The notes: a model not told the origin generated them from the letters alone. A stretch of 64,000 nt of DNA from Okeania sp. SIO1I7 (GCA_010672585.1 JAAHGF010000008.1:506998-570997); one strand, 5' to 3'; positions 1 through 9,259 are shown, numbered from the stretch's first letter. Made by a program: numbers and translations.

Positions 1-676
1 ATTTTTTGAAAAATTAAATCAACTCAGAAGTGAGCTATTTTTCAGCGCTCCACATCAAAGAATCTATAACGTTATAGTTTTGAGAGAGTCATATTCACAA
101 TATTTGGAATACAGACTCCTGAGTCTAGAGTAGCGACTACCATTTTTTGAAAAATTAAATCAACTCAGAAGTGAGCTATTTTTCAGCGCTCCACATCAAA
201 AAATCTATAACGTTATAGTTTTGAGAGAGTCATATTCACAATATTTAGAATACAGACTCCTGAGTCTAGAGTAGCGACTACCATTTTTTGAAAAATTAAA
301 TCAACTCAGAAGTGAGCTATTTTTCAGCGCTCCACATCAAAGAATCTATAACGTTATAGTTTTGAGAGAGTCATATTCACAATATTTGGAATACAGACTC
401 CTGAGTCTAGAGTAGCGACTACCATTTTTTGAAAAATTAAATCAACTCAGAAGTGAGATATTTTTCAGAACTCCACATCAGAGAATCTATAACGTTATAG
501 TTTTGAGAGAGTCATATTCACAATATTTGGAATACAGACTCCTGAGTCTAGAGTAGCGACTACCATTTTTTGAAAAATTAAATCAACTCAGAAGTGAGAT
601 ATTTTTCAGAACTCCACATCAGAGAATCTATAACGTTATAGTTTTGAGAGAGTCATATTCACAATATTTGGAATAC
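1..676. repeat. 141-bp tandem array, about 4.8 copies
   Basis: Nearly identical units start at 1, 142, 283, 424 and 565, a constant 141-bp period. Each unit carries the perfect palindrome CTATAACGTTATAG, the inverted repeat AGACTC-CT-GAGTCT and ATTTTT-TG-AAAAAT. Units 4 and 5 share substitutions (GAGATATTTTTCAGAA) that are absent from units 1-3. The array runs off the left edge. No coding frame was seen through it. Confidence 0.95.
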
Positions 677-739
677 TGAGCTTTAAATATAGACTACTGA
701 CTACTTAATACAACAAAATTTTTTATACTTCATAAAAAT

Positions 740-1063
740 ATGATTTCTAAAGATACTCTATTTGCTCTTTCTCTATTTCCCTATTTAGGCTTTCTTTGGT
801 TTCTCACTCGTTCAGGCAAAACACCCCGTTTAGCCTTAATTGGATTTTATGGGACTTTAGTATTTGTAGGCGTAACTATTCCCGCTGGAATTTATGCTAA
901 ACAAGTTTATAGTGAAGCCTTAGCAAATATTGATTGGTTACATGGTAGTGCAGAAGTATTTCTCACACTATCTAATATTTTGCTAGTGTTAGGTTTTAGG
1001 GAAGCTGTGTTGAAGAAGGAAGAGGAAAGAAGGAAGAAGGAAGAAGGGAGAACTGATTTTTAA
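740..1063 (+). CDS. DUF3593-like small membrane protein
   Basis: This is a 107-residue protein with hydrophobic segments at about residues 5-25, 31-50 and 70-88, which looks like the small DUF3593 family of cyanobacteria and plastids. The function is unknown and the location is presumably a membrane. The start ATG follows the end of the 141-bp array by about 60 bp. The C-terminus after GFREAVL is oddly charged (KKEEERRKKEEGRTDF) and is encoded by a GAAGGA microsatellite that continues past the stop codon, so the native tail has probably been replaced or extended by repeat expansion. Family assignment is by memory of the pattern. Confidence 0.65.
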   Translation: MISKDTLFALSLFPYLGFLWFLTRSGKTPRLALIGFYGTLVFVGVTIPAGIYAKQVYSEALANIDWLHGSAEVFLTLSNILLVLGFREAVLKKEEERRKKEEGRTDF

Positions 1064-1092
1064 AGAAGGAAGAAGGAAGAAGGAAGAAGGAA
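1010..1092. repeat. GAAGGAA microsatellite
   Basis: An imperfect GAAGAAGGAAGAAGG tract overlaps the 3' end of the DUF3593-like gene and extends beyond its stop. The same microsatellite recurs at 21060, 29150, 30360 and 37140. Confidence 0.9.
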
Positions 1093-1229
1093 CAAAAAAA
1101 CTCAAATATTACTTTTTTTGTAAATAGGTTTGGAGGCAATGGGCAAATGAATCTCTTCTTACCAAGGATTAGCGGGACGTTGAAAGCCCTCTCTCTTTAG
1201 AGGAGGGATAAAAACGGACACGGCAGGTT

Positions 1230-1410
1230 TTAACCTGCTGTCCACCCTTTGATTAAGTCTGGTAATACTTGCCTTAACTTCTCTTGCCAGTCTGGGACAG
1301 ACTTTAATTTTTGGGCTAATTCTTCATCGGTTTTGAAACAGACTGTGGTCGTTAGGGATTGCTTTCTGTCAGTAGTAAACCCTAGTTTATGTTTTTTTGG
1401 GAAAGGCATT
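1230..1410 (-). pseudogene. small divergent ORF of the TnpB element, frameshifted
   Basis: On the minus strand the segment upstream of tnpB reads MPFPKKHKLG, then after a one-base shift at a GGGG run (about 1380-1383) continues GFTTDRKQSL..., through ...VPDWQEKLRQVLPDLIKGW and a stop. The protein would be about 59 residues if one G were removed. Its head-to-head position with tnpB, and the resemblance to small companion ORFs I recall beside cyanobacterial TnpB genes, suggest an element-encoded accessory protein now disabled. A sequencing or assembly error in the homopolymer would also explain the shift. Confidence 0.4.
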
Positions 1411-1472
1411 GTGTTAGACTGTATATATTCGTATACTCATATATAGCATCTTTCCAGGGGGTGATATACAGA

Positions 1473-2798
1473 ATGCCTATTTATGGATGTCAGCAAAATT
1501 TAATTAACCCGGATAACGAATTGAAATCAGTACTTGAGTTTATTTGTTCCGAGTCCCATAAACTAACAAATTGTGGTATTTACTATGGTCGTCAATTATT
1601 TTTTAAGAGTAAAAAGATAATTGGCAAATATGACTTAGAAAAAGAATACAAGACTAACAGACACTATAAAGTTTTGTACTCACAGGCTGCACAGCAAATA
1701 TTAAGGTCTGTTGCGGAATCTTTTAAATCATTTAAAGAGCTAGATAAGAAGTACAAAAAATGTAATTTGCATTTCAAGCCCAGGGTTCCCAACTACCGTA
1801 AAAAAGACGGTTTAGCAGTGGTAATTTATCCGTCACAGGCTTTAAGGCTTGTTGGAGACCAAATCAAAATTCCCCTGGGCACAACTGTAAAACGATGGTT
1901 TAAGTTAGATAGCTTTTTAATACCTATGCCGTCGAATCTAAAGTTTATAGATATCAAAGAACTGCGAATCTTACCACGCAATCAGTGTTTCTATGTTGAG
2001 TTGGTCTATCAAAAAGAAATTCTAACTCAACATAATTTAAATCCTCAGAATGCTTTAGGTATCGACCCTGGAATCGACAACTGGTTAAGTTGCGTCTCTA
2101 ATGTTGGTACTAGCTTGATTGTTGACGGTCGCAAGGTTAAAAGTCTTAACCAGTGGTATAACAAGCGTGCTTCCACACTTAAAGAAGGCAAACCGCAAGG
2201 CTACTGGGATGGCCAATTAGCTGAAATCACAGAAAAACGTAACCGTCAGATGCGTGACGCTGTGAATAAAGCCGCAAGACTAATTGTCAATCATTGCTTA
2301 GAACATCAAATTGGCGTAATTGTTTTTGGTTGGAATCAGGGACAACGACAAGGGACAGACTTGGGAAAAACAACACAATCATTTGTCCAAATTCCTACAG
2401 CTAAACTCAAAGAACGGGTAAAACAGTTGTGTACAGAACACAGTATTAAGTTTATTGAAACCGAGGAATCCTATACCAGTAAAGCTAGTTTTCTAGACAG
2501 TGATTTTCTACCTACTTTTGGTGAGAAACCCGTTTGCGTAGCATTCCGTAGGAAAGGGTGGAAACCATCAGGGAAACGAGTTAAACGCGGGATGTACCGC
2601 ACTGCTAAAGGAATATTAATCAACGCTGATTTAAACGCAGCTGCGAATATACTTCGCAAAGTAGAGACACAATTAGGTTTAAGCCTAGTCAAGGTCTGTA
2701 GGCAAGTTTTGACCCTTGCTACCAGATTTCGTATCTGGGAAACCAAAGCTAAAAAGCGGAGTGGCACGGATAAATCCAGCCATGTAGCAACAGCTTAG
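1473..2798 (+). CDS. tnpB: TnpB-type RNA-guided nuclease, no zinc finger
   Basis: This is a 441-residue TnpB/OrfB protein starting at ATG 1473 (MPIYGCQQN); the longer upstream frame is AT-rich and not family-like. The RuvC-I motif is at about 2058-2078 (GIDPGIDNW) and RuvC-III at about 2620-2650 (NADLNAAANI). The usual RuvC-II glutamate region reads IVFGWNQGQ and lacks the Glu, while EESYTSKASFLD at about 2460-2495 offers a conserved Glu. The CxxC zinc ribbon is absent. These traits match a large TnpB branch with a rearranged catalytic glutamate. TnpB proteins are known RNA-guided DNA nucleases that help keep IS200/605 elements at donor sites. The reading frame is intact, so activity is possible. 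Confidence 0.85.
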   Translation: MPIYGCQQNLINPDNELKSVLEFICSESHKLTNCGIYYGRQLFFKSKKIIGKYDLEKEYKTNRHYKVLYSQAAQQILRSVAESFKSFKELDKKYKKCNLHFKPRVPNYRKKDGLAVVIYPSQALRLVGDQIKIPLGTTVKRWFKLDSFLIPMPSNLKFIDIKELRILPRNQCFYVELVYQKEILTQHNLNPQNALGIDPGIDNWLSCVSNVGTSLIVDGRKVKSLNQWYNKRASTLKEGKPQGYWDGQLAEITEKRNRQMRDAVNKAARLIVNHCLEHQIGVIVFGWNQGQRQGTDLGKTTQSFVQIPTAKLKERVKQLCTEHSIKFIETEESYTSKASFLDSDFLPTFGEKPVCVAFRRKGWKPSGKRVKRGMYRTAKGILINADLNAAANILRKVETQLGLSLVKVCRQVLTLATRFRIWETKAKKRSGTDKSSHVATA

Positions 2799-2828
2799 AA
2801 TCCCCTCGGCTTCAGCCAGGGGAGAGGT

Positions 2829-3077
2829 CAATATTATTTAAGACAAGTATTAAATGATTCTTTTCGAGTATCAGGAATGGGTTTTGGTTTAACTTGGCCT
2901 GCGGGTTGGCGTCTGGATTTTTTAATTCCCAATTCTACCTGGAAATTGGATTATCCTCTGTTTAGAATTGACTATATTTGGTATTCAAATCATTGGGTTT
3001 CTAAATCTGCTGAAGTTTTGTCAACTACAGGTTCAGATCATTTGCCTTTAGTGGCAGAATTGGTGTTAAGTAAATAG
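2829..3077 (+). pseudogene. C-terminal fragment of an endonuclease/exonuclease/phosphatase-family protein
   Basis: Reading straight out of the insertion sequence end, the frame gives YYLRQVLNDSFRVSGMGFGL, then TWPAG...RIDYIWYSN...TTGSDHLPLVAEL. The IDYI and SDHLP motifs are hallmarks of the catalytic C-terminus of EEP (exonuclease III/DNase I-like) enzymes. There is no start codon consistent with a full domain, and no N-terminal half was found left of the insertion sequence, so the gene was truncated by the insertion or by a rearrangement that followed it. The ATG at 2877 gives a 66-residue open frame but is unlikely to be a functional product. Confidence 0.7.
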
Positions 3078-3154
3078 TGGAAATTATTATGGTTTGTAGT
3101 TGGTTATATGTAGAAGGTTTTACTATTCTTACAGATAATATTTTATGAGCATGG

Positions 3155-4279
3155 TTAGCCGAAAATATTACCCAACCATTCTAAAAGATAGTTCCCCAGA
3201 ATACGGTTAAAAAATGCAAGAATTGAACCTACACCCACAGTTATTAACCAAAAATTTCTCCAACCACTAATTTTACTAAAATATTTTTCTTGTTCCTTCT
3301 TTGATGCTTCGGTAAAAAGAAGAAAACGATAAGTAGGTAATTTAATTAACCTAAGAATCAATATATCCAATAGAAAAGAGAGAAAGATAGAAAACAAAAC
3401 AACAGAAAAAAGTATCAAATGCTCTGTTGAATCCACTGCTTGGCAAGTATTAAAAAATTTAATAAGAAAGTCTACTTTTTCACCAAGTGGTATATTGTCT
3501 CCTACAAACTGACCTATTTTATCTGAAAGGCTCGAACAACTTGTTAACCTTTCTTCTGAATATATCCACAAGAATATAAATACAAAAGACAATAAATAGC
3601 TAAGAATCAAAGTAAGAATTTGAAGCATTATAGGGTTTTCCATAACATTTCGCCTGAAGCCAGCAAAAGGCACATCTGTTTTGACAAAACCTTTAATGCA
3701 GGTACGGATAAGTTCAGCAATCTCGATTCCCCAGCCTTGATTAGTACATCTGATGGAATAACTAATTTTAGGTATTTGATCTACAAAAATATCGAATATC
3801 CTAAAAATTGACTCCGTCTCTCTACTTTCTGACTTTGCCGAAGATGGGGTATCTTCCTCTACTGAAGATATCAATATTTCCTGCCTCTCAGGAACCTTTT
3901 TATCATGGAATTCAACAAGATAAACCCAAGTAAATATAAAACCTATACAAATCAAATCTCTTCGTTCTTTATATTCCTGAAAACTCTTAACACCACTAAA
4001 TGAAAGTGAAGAATTATCATTTAAAAATAACTTAGCTCTAAATTCTACCAACACAGATTGATTCTGCTTTGTTATTCTGTCATCAATTATGTAATTAAGC
4101 TGTTCAAACCCTGGAAAATCTATCTCAAATGCACCTTCTACATAACCCTCAACCGACTCTGGTTTACCCAGGAGAGAAACGACGAATTCTGTAAAAGCAT
4201 CCCTATTTACAGACAAACTGATTGAAGACTTATTTCTCTCCATAGAAATAGGTGGAATTTCTAAATTATCATCATCCAT
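3155..4279 (-). CDS. uncharacterised membrane protein
   Basis: A 374-residue protein that I do not recognise. The N-terminal 200 residues are soluble-looking and rich in charged and Ser residues. The C-terminal half has three strong hydrophobic segments at about residues 220-243, 291-316 and 345-365 (for example PIMLQILTLILSYLLSFVFI), so it is probably membrane-anchored with a large cytoplasmic head. It stands alone: its upstream region is entirely the 71-bp repeat array and its 3' side faces the truncated nuclease fragment. There is no signal peptide. The long uninterrupted frame supports a real gene, but no function can be assigned. Confidence 0.6.
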   Translation of the reverse strand: MDDDNLEIPPISMERNKSSISLSVNRDAFTEFVVSLLGKPESVEGYVEGAFEIDFPGFEQLNYIIDDRITKQNQSVLVEFRAKLFLNDNSSLSFSGVKSFQEYKERRDLICIGFIFTWVYLVEFHDKKVPERQEILISSVEEDTPSSAKSESRETESIFRIFDIFVDQIPKISYSIRCTNQGWGIEIAELIRTCIKGFVKTDVPFAGFRRNVMENPIMLQILTLILSYLLSFVFIFLWIYSEERLTSCSSLSDKIGQFVGDNIPLGEKVDFLIKFFNTCQAVDSTEHLILFSVVLFSIFLSFLLDILILRLIKLPTYRFLLFTEASKKEQEKYFSKISGWRNFWLITVGVGSILAFFNRILGNYLLEWLGNIFG

Positions 4280-4334
4280 TTGAATAAACTCCTATAAATT
4301 AACTAAACCTATTATAAAAATCATTTAACATTGC

Positions 4335-5500
4335 TCTATCCGCAATATAAAGAGAAAAATTTCCATCCTCCACTTTCATGAGCTTCAGCAAATGAAAATA
4401 CTATTGTTCAATAGTAATAAAAGAGAAAAATTTCCATCCTCCACTTTCATGAGCTTCAGCAAATGAAACCACTATTGTTCAATAGTAATAAAAGAGAAAA
4501 TTTCCATCCTTCACCTCCGGAAGCTTAAGTAAATGAAACTACTATTGCTCTATACGCAATAAAAGGAAAAATTCTATCCTCCATCTCCAGGAGCTTCAGT
4601 AAATGAAACTACTATTGCTATATCCGCAATAAAAAGAGAAATTTCATCCTCACATCTCCAGAAGCTTCAGCAAATGAAACCACTATTGCTCTATCCGCAA
4701 TAAAAGGAAAAATTTTTATCCTTCACCTCCGGAAGCTTAAGTAAATGAAACTACTATTGCTATATCCGCAATAAAAGAGAAAATTTCCATCCTTCACCTC
4801 CGGAAGCTTAAGTAAATGAAACGACTATTGCTATATCCGCAATAAAAAGAGAAATTTCATCCTCACATCTCCAGAAGCTTAAGTAAATGAAACGACTATT
4901 GCTATATCCGCAATAAAAAGAGAAATTTCATCCTCACATCTCCAGAAGCTTCAGCAAATGAAACCACTATTGCTCTATCCGCAATAAAAAGAGAAATTTC
5001 ATCCTCACATCTCCAGAAGCTTCAGCAAATGAAACTACTATTGCTATATCCGCAATAGAAGAGAAAATTTCATCCTCCATCTCCAGGAGCTTCAGCAAAT
5101 AAAAATACTATTGTTCAATAGTAATAAAAGGAAAAATTTCATCCTTCACCTCCGGAAGCTTCAGCGAATGAAACTACTATTGCTATATCCGCAATAAAAG
5201 AGAAAAATTTCATCCTCCATCTCCGAGAGCTTCAGCAAATGAAACTACTATTGTTCTATCCGCAATAAAAGGGAAAATTCTATCCTCCACCTCTGGGAGC
5301 TTCAGTAAATGAAACTACTATTGCTCAATAGTAATAAAAGAAAAAATCTTATCCTCTCTGAGAGCTTAAGTAAATGAAACTACTATTGTTCAATAGTAAT
5401 AAAAGAGAAAAATTCCATCCTTCACCTCCATGAGCTTCAGCAAATGAAACTACTATTGTTCAATAGTAATAAAAGAGAAAAAACATCATCCATCATTTTC
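4335..5500. repeat. 16-unit array of about 70-71 bp repeats
   Basis: The landmark AGCTT(C/A)AG(C/T) recurs at 4381, 4452, 4522, 4592, 4663, 4734, 4805, 4876, 4947, 5018, 5088, 5157, 5228, 5298, 5363 and 5433, a period of 65-71 bp. Each unit ends in one of two hairpin cassettes: ATTGC-TNTATCC-GCAAT or ACTATT-GTTC-AATAGT. Units share an AGAGAAAATTTCATCCT segment. Units have no unique spacers, so this is not a CRISPR. Confidence 0.95.
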
Positions 5501-5621
5501 ATTTTCTGAGAGCTAATGAAAAAAAATCGCCACACCAAAGGATTTTCGGTTGTATCCTGACAAAACTAGGTTACAAATCCCTAATGAAAAAATTCTAAAT
5601 TCTAAATTCTAAATTCTAAAT

Positions 5622-6848
5622 TCAAAAACCTACCGCCTCAATAGCAGCCTCCAGAGCGATCGCCACATGAGTCCAATGAGTCCCCCCCTGACAAAACACC
5701 ACATAAGGTTCCCTCAAAGGACCATCCGCCGAAAATTCCGAAGTCGCCCCATCAATAAAAGTCCCACCTGCCATAACCAACTGACTTTCATATCCAGGCA
5801 TCGGTGCCGGTACCGGATCTAAATAAGACCCCACAGGCGAATATTGCTGAATAGCTCGACAAAAAGCAATCAACTTCTCCGGAGAACCCAACCTTATCCC
5901 CTGAATAACATCCCGTCGTTTTTCAAAAGGAAGAGGATTAACAGGATAACCCAACTTATCAAAAACATAAGCCGTCAAATGATTACCCTTCATCGCCTCC
6001 CCCACCATTTGAGGCGCCAAAAATAAACCCTGAAACAACAACCTATTCTGCTCAAAAGTCGCCCCACCACTACTACCAATACCAGGAGCAGTTAACCGAC
6101 AAGCAGCAGCTTCCACCAAATCTCCCCTACCTGCCACATACCCACCAGCCGGAACTATAGTACCACCAGGATTTTTAATCAAAGACCCCGCCACCAAATC
6201 AGCTCCCACCACAAGAGGTTCCCGGTCCTCAATAAACTCCCCATAACAATTATCCACAAAACAAACTGTCCGAGGATTTTGTTCCTTAACTATCTTGACA
6301 ATTTTCTCAATATCTGCAATTGACAAACTAGCTCGCCAAGAATAACCACAAGAACGTTGAATCAAAGCCAGACGAGTTTTCTCAGTAATAGCAGACTCCA
6401 ACCCTCGCCAATCTATTGCACCAGTCTCAGTTAACGGCAATTCCCGATAACTAACGCCAAAATCTTTCAGAGAACCTTGACCCTCCTCCCTCAGACCAAT
6501 AACCTCCTCCAAAGTATCGTAAGGAGAACCCACCACAGACAACATTTCATCCCCTGGCCTCAGAGTCCCAAACAAAGCACAGGCGATCGCATGAGTTCCA
6601 GAAACAAATTGGACTCTTACCGCTGCTGCCTCAGCCCCCATAATCTGAGCAAAAACCTTGTCCAAAGTTTCCCGCCCTAAATCGTCATGGCCATAACCAG
6701 TAACTCCTGCAAAGTGATGGACACCTACCCGATGTTCCCGAAAAGCATCTATAACTCGTCTGAGATTTTGCTTGACTAAGCTATCAATATCGGAAAATAT
6801 GGGAAATAGGTCTTGTTCTGCTGTTTGTAGATAAGTAGTGCTATTCAT
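5622..6848 (-). CDS. PLP-dependent Met gamma-lyase-like (aluminium-resistance family) enzyme
   Basis: A 408-residue protein matching the Met_gamma_lyase/aluminium-resistance family of fold-type I PLP enzymes. The probable PLP lysine is K225 in GSLIKNPGGT, preceded by CFVDNCYGEF (cofactor Asp about residue 199). The N-terminal VTGYGHDDLGRE and FVSGTHAIACALF are typical of the family. Full length and intact. Members are annotated as carbon-sulphur lyases acting on methionine or cystathionine-like substrates, but the physiological substrate in cyanobacteria is not established. The gene stands alone, with the 71-bp array downstream and a long AT-rich spacer upstream. Confidence 0.85.
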   Translation of the reverse strand: MNSTTYLQTAEQDLFPIFSDIDSLVKQNLRRVIDAFREHRVGVHHFAGVTGYGHDDLGRETLDKVFAQIMGAEAAAVRVQFVSGTHAIACALFGTLRPGDEMLSVVGSPYDTLEEVIGLREEGQGSLKDFGVSYRELPLTETGAIDWRGLESAITEKTRLALIQRSCGYSWRASLSIADIEKIVKIVKEQNPRTVCFVDNCYGEFIEDREPLVVGADLVAGSLIKNPGGTIVPAGGYVAGRGDLVEAAACRLTAPGIGSSGGATFEQNRLLFQGLFLAPQMVGEAMKGNHLTAYVFDKLGYPVNPLPFEKRRDVIQGIRLGSPEKLIAFCRAIQQYSPVGSYLDPVPAPMPGYESQLVMAGGTFIDGATSEFSADGPLREPYVVFCQGGTHWTHVAIALEAAIEAVGF

Positions 6849-7387
6849 ATTTAATTTGTTGTATTTGTGGTATGCTATACAAAGTGTAAATTTTTGTTAA
6901 TACTCAAATTCACAATAAAATCTAAAATTCCTTTGTCAACAAAGAATTAATTTAGATTGTTGAGGCTGTGATTTTTTTTGAAAAAAGTTACATCAAAAAG
7001 CCATAATAAATTTGAAGTCAAAAAACTCAATAAACAAAGCAGTGTTTTGCTTAATTTTAAAGATAGTAATTGACTTTTTTTTATCAATCAAATTTTCAGA
7101 TTCAATCACCAAAAATTAGAGATTTTACTATATTTATTTACTATATTTATAGTACCTTGGTTTAAGAAAAATTATCCTGTATTATTAGTTAGGAATTTAA
7201 ACTTAAACACTTAACAAAAAACTGGATTTTGGTATAAGAATATTTTTTAACTTTCTGCTTCTGAATTAATAGATATAGATTAAGTAGTTATTACCAAAAT
7301 ATTTTCCATATCCTATACGAACATATAAACTTGCTTTGATTAAGCTAGCTCCTTTTGAGCTATTTAGTTCTTAACCTAGAGATTTTC
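6849..7387. other. AT-rich intergenic region between divergent genes
   Basis: About 540 bp separating the minus-strand PLP enzyme from the plus-strand desaturase. It is very AT-rich with no ORF, hairpin or dispersed repeat that I could recognise. It must hold both promoters, but no specific box was convincing. The small motif TTAACCT at 7372-7378 sits just before the desaturase start. Confidence 0.6.
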
Positions 7388-8203
7388 ATGACAATTTCAA
7401 CAACATCAGAAAAATTTTCCCCTGATTGGAGCATAATAGGCTTTATGGCATTCCTGCATATTGGAGCCTTGTTTGCCCTGCTTCCCAGTAACTTTAGTTG
7501 GACTGCAGTTGGTTTAGCCTTATTATTACATTGGATTACAGGTGGTCTAGGTATTACATTAGGCTTTCATCGTATGGTGACACACCGCAGCTTTAAAACT
7601 CCCAAGTGGCTGGAATACTTCTTAGTTTTTTGCGGTACACTTGCCTGTCAAGGTGGAGTTTGTGACTGGGTAGGTTTACACCGTATTCATCACCTACATT
7701 CAGATAATGAACAAGATCCCCATGACTCCCATCGTGGGTTTTGGTGGAGTCACATGGGTTGGATGCTTCATCATCTACCAATCAGATCAGAAGTTCCTCG
7801 TTATACCAAAGATATAGCAGACGATCCTGTTTATAAATTTTTGCAAAATAACTTTATTCCCATTCAGTTTGCTTTTGGCATTTTACTTTTCCTTATAGGA
7901 GGTTTACCTTTTGTAGTTTGGGGTATTTTCTTCAGAATAGTTGCTGTTTTTCATTGCACTTGGTTAGTTAATAGTGCCACTCATAAGTTTGGTTATCGTA
8001 CTTATGATGCTGGTGATTCTTCTACTAACTGTTGGTGGGTGGCCGTATTAACTTATGGTGAAGGTTGGCACAATAACCATCATGCTTTTCAGTATTCTGC
8101 ACGTCATGGTTTGCAATGGTGGGAAATTGATACGACTTGGATGATGATTCAATTATTACAAGCTTTAGGTTTTGCAACTGATGTGAAATTAGCAACAAAA
8201 TAG
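7388..8203 (+). CDS. desC: acyl-lipid (delta-9 type) fatty acid desaturase
   Basis: A 271-residue membrane di-iron desaturase. I place the start at ATG 7388 (MTISTTSEKF) rather than an upstream in-frame TTG at 7355. The three histidine boxes are HRMVTH (residues 61-66), HRIHH (98-102) and HNNHH (about 228-232). Hydrophobic spans lie between the boxes, as in cyanobacterial DesC, which introduces the first double bond into stearoyl chains of membrane glycerolipids using ferredoxin electrons. Length fits DesC rather than the longer DesA/DesB enzymes. It is monocistronic, followed by a strong hairpin terminator. Confidence 0.9.
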   Translation: MTISTTSEKFSPDWSIIGFMAFLHIGALFALLPSNFSWTAVGLALLLHWITGGLGITLGFHRMVTHRSFKTPKWLEYFLVFCGTLACQGGVCDWVGLHRIHHLHSDNEQDPHDSHRGFWWSHMGWMLHHLPIRSEVPRYTKDIADDPVYKFLQNNFIPIQFAFGILLFLIGGLPFVVWGIFFRIVAVFHCTWLVNSATHKFGYRTYDAGDSSTNCWWVAVLTYGEGWHNNHHAFQYSARHGLQWWEIDTTWMMIQLLQALGFATDVKLATK

Positions 8204-8215
8204 CTATTTCAATAA

Positions 8216-8340
8216 TTTAGAATTTAGAATTTAGAATTTAGAATTTAGAATTACCTCTCCTTTAAAACAAGAGGATTGACTCAAAGGAATTTTCTTCTTT
8301 TTATCCCCTTAAAAGGGGAGGCTTTGTACCAAAATTTTTC
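8216..8340. repeat. heptamer microsatellite plus dispersed repeat
   Basis: About five copies of TTTAGAA are followed by a segment (TTACCTCTCC...GGATTGACTCAAAGG...CTTAAAAGGGGAGGCTTTGTACC) that also occurs, in variants, near 35757, 49780 and 50050. It is part of the window's dispersed non-coding repeat set. Confidence 0.7.
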
Positions 8341-8372
8341 GGTAATATTAGTAATTCTAAATTAATTTTTTT

Positions 8373-8412
8373 ACCCTATATGATGTTTTTCATATAGGGT
8401 TATTTTCTGTTT
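8373..8412 (+). terminator. intrinsic terminator after desaturase
   Basis: An 11-bp perfect stem ACCCTATATGA / TCATATAGGGT with a short T-rich loop is followed by TATTTTCTGTTTT, about 170 bp after the desaturase stop. Confidence 0.75.
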
Positions 8413-8582
8413 TAATACCTAATATTTTTTCGTTTTGCTGCGTGACATGAGTATGTAGCATTCTGTAGAATTTGAAGAAAATGAGTTGATAAGTTATTGC
8501 TTTTTACAGCACTTTTAAAATTGATGAACCACATCTTACATCTTCACAAGCAAAACTTTGTAGTGACGTTCCATGAAACTTC

Positions 8583-8987
8583 TTAACGCCTATAAGCAAG
8601 CCAAACAATTAAGGCAGGAAGCATAGCCAAAACCACTGCCACCAGTGCCCAAATAATTATATTAGAACCAGGAGAGTGTAAGGCCAGAGGAAGCCAAATC
8701 ACTAATGGAACTAAAATCATTACTATAGCTATTGGTAAATAATGCGCCCTCCAATTAGAATAGGCACGATTCCAATGTTTGCCTGTCCATCGCCAAGCTG
8801 GTTTGTAGGGGTAGTGAGTGGAGAGTTGTTCAATAGTATCGCCACTTTCATTTACCACAAATATTTGCTGACAGCGGTTACAGCCAAAGGCATCTGTCAG
8901 GGCTATTGGAATTAACTGGCCCCTACGCCGACATGGACAGGGGTACTCTCCATTCAAATCAATTTTCAGAGCTTTTTGAGGTCGCAA
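8583..8987 (-). CDS. zinc-ribbon membrane protein, hypothetical
   Basis: A 134-residue conserved-looking cyanobacterial protein. The N-terminus has a zinc-ribbon pattern CPCRRRG (Cys about 17 and 19) paired with CNRC (about 36-39). It is followed by a basic linker and two C-terminal transmembrane segments (about 83-102 and 110-131). This arrangement suggests a membrane-anchored metal-binding protein with the ribbon in the cytoplasm. No biochemical role is known to me. It is monocistronic and lies between the desaturase terminator and the tRNA. Confidence 0.7.
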   Translation of the reverse strand: MRPQKALKIDLNGEYPCPCRRRGQLIPIALTDAFGCNRCQQIFVVNESGDTIEQLSTHYPYKPAWRWTGKHWNRAYSNWRAHYLPIAIVMILVPLVIWLPLALHSPGSNIIIWALVAVVLAMLPALIVWLAYRR

Positions 8988-9259
8988 AGTAATCGTAGAA
9001 CTGAAATCGTTGACAGAAAAAAGACAATCTGATATTCAGCATAGGTCTATTATGCCAATTCTAACTTACATCAGAAGCAAGAGGAAACAAGGAACAAGGA
9101 AGAAGTTTGATTATTGATATTCCGTAACTAGCTATCAGCTATCAGCTTTTTGACCTTGGGTTAGATCCCCGGTTTCTAGAATCTTGATAGTTGAGTCGGG
9201 GTTGAAATTCCTGACAAGGGCGTAAAAAAAATTCCTAATGCTGACTGCTATTTAATTAA

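Larger units (their letters stand above)
1175..2831 (+). mobile_element. IS200/IS605-type (IS1341-like) element, TnpB only
   Basis: The left end is suggested by a hairpin at 1178-1212 (CCCTCTC...GAGGAGGG). The right end is a hairpin just after the tnpB stop (CCCCTcGGCTtcAGCCAGGGG, about 2803-2823) followed by GAGAGGTCAA. No Y1 HUH transposase gene is present, so the element would need TnpA in trans. It abuts a headless exonuclease-domain reading frame on its right. The exact left boundary is uncertain. Confidence 0.7.

Noticed and set aside
1249-1446. Plus-strand 65-codon ORF before tnpB
   Set aside because: No family similarity and antisense to the small divergent ORF of the element.
4335-5500. 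CRISPR array
   Set aside because: Units are similar along their whole 70-71 bp length; there are no unique spacers and no cas genes.
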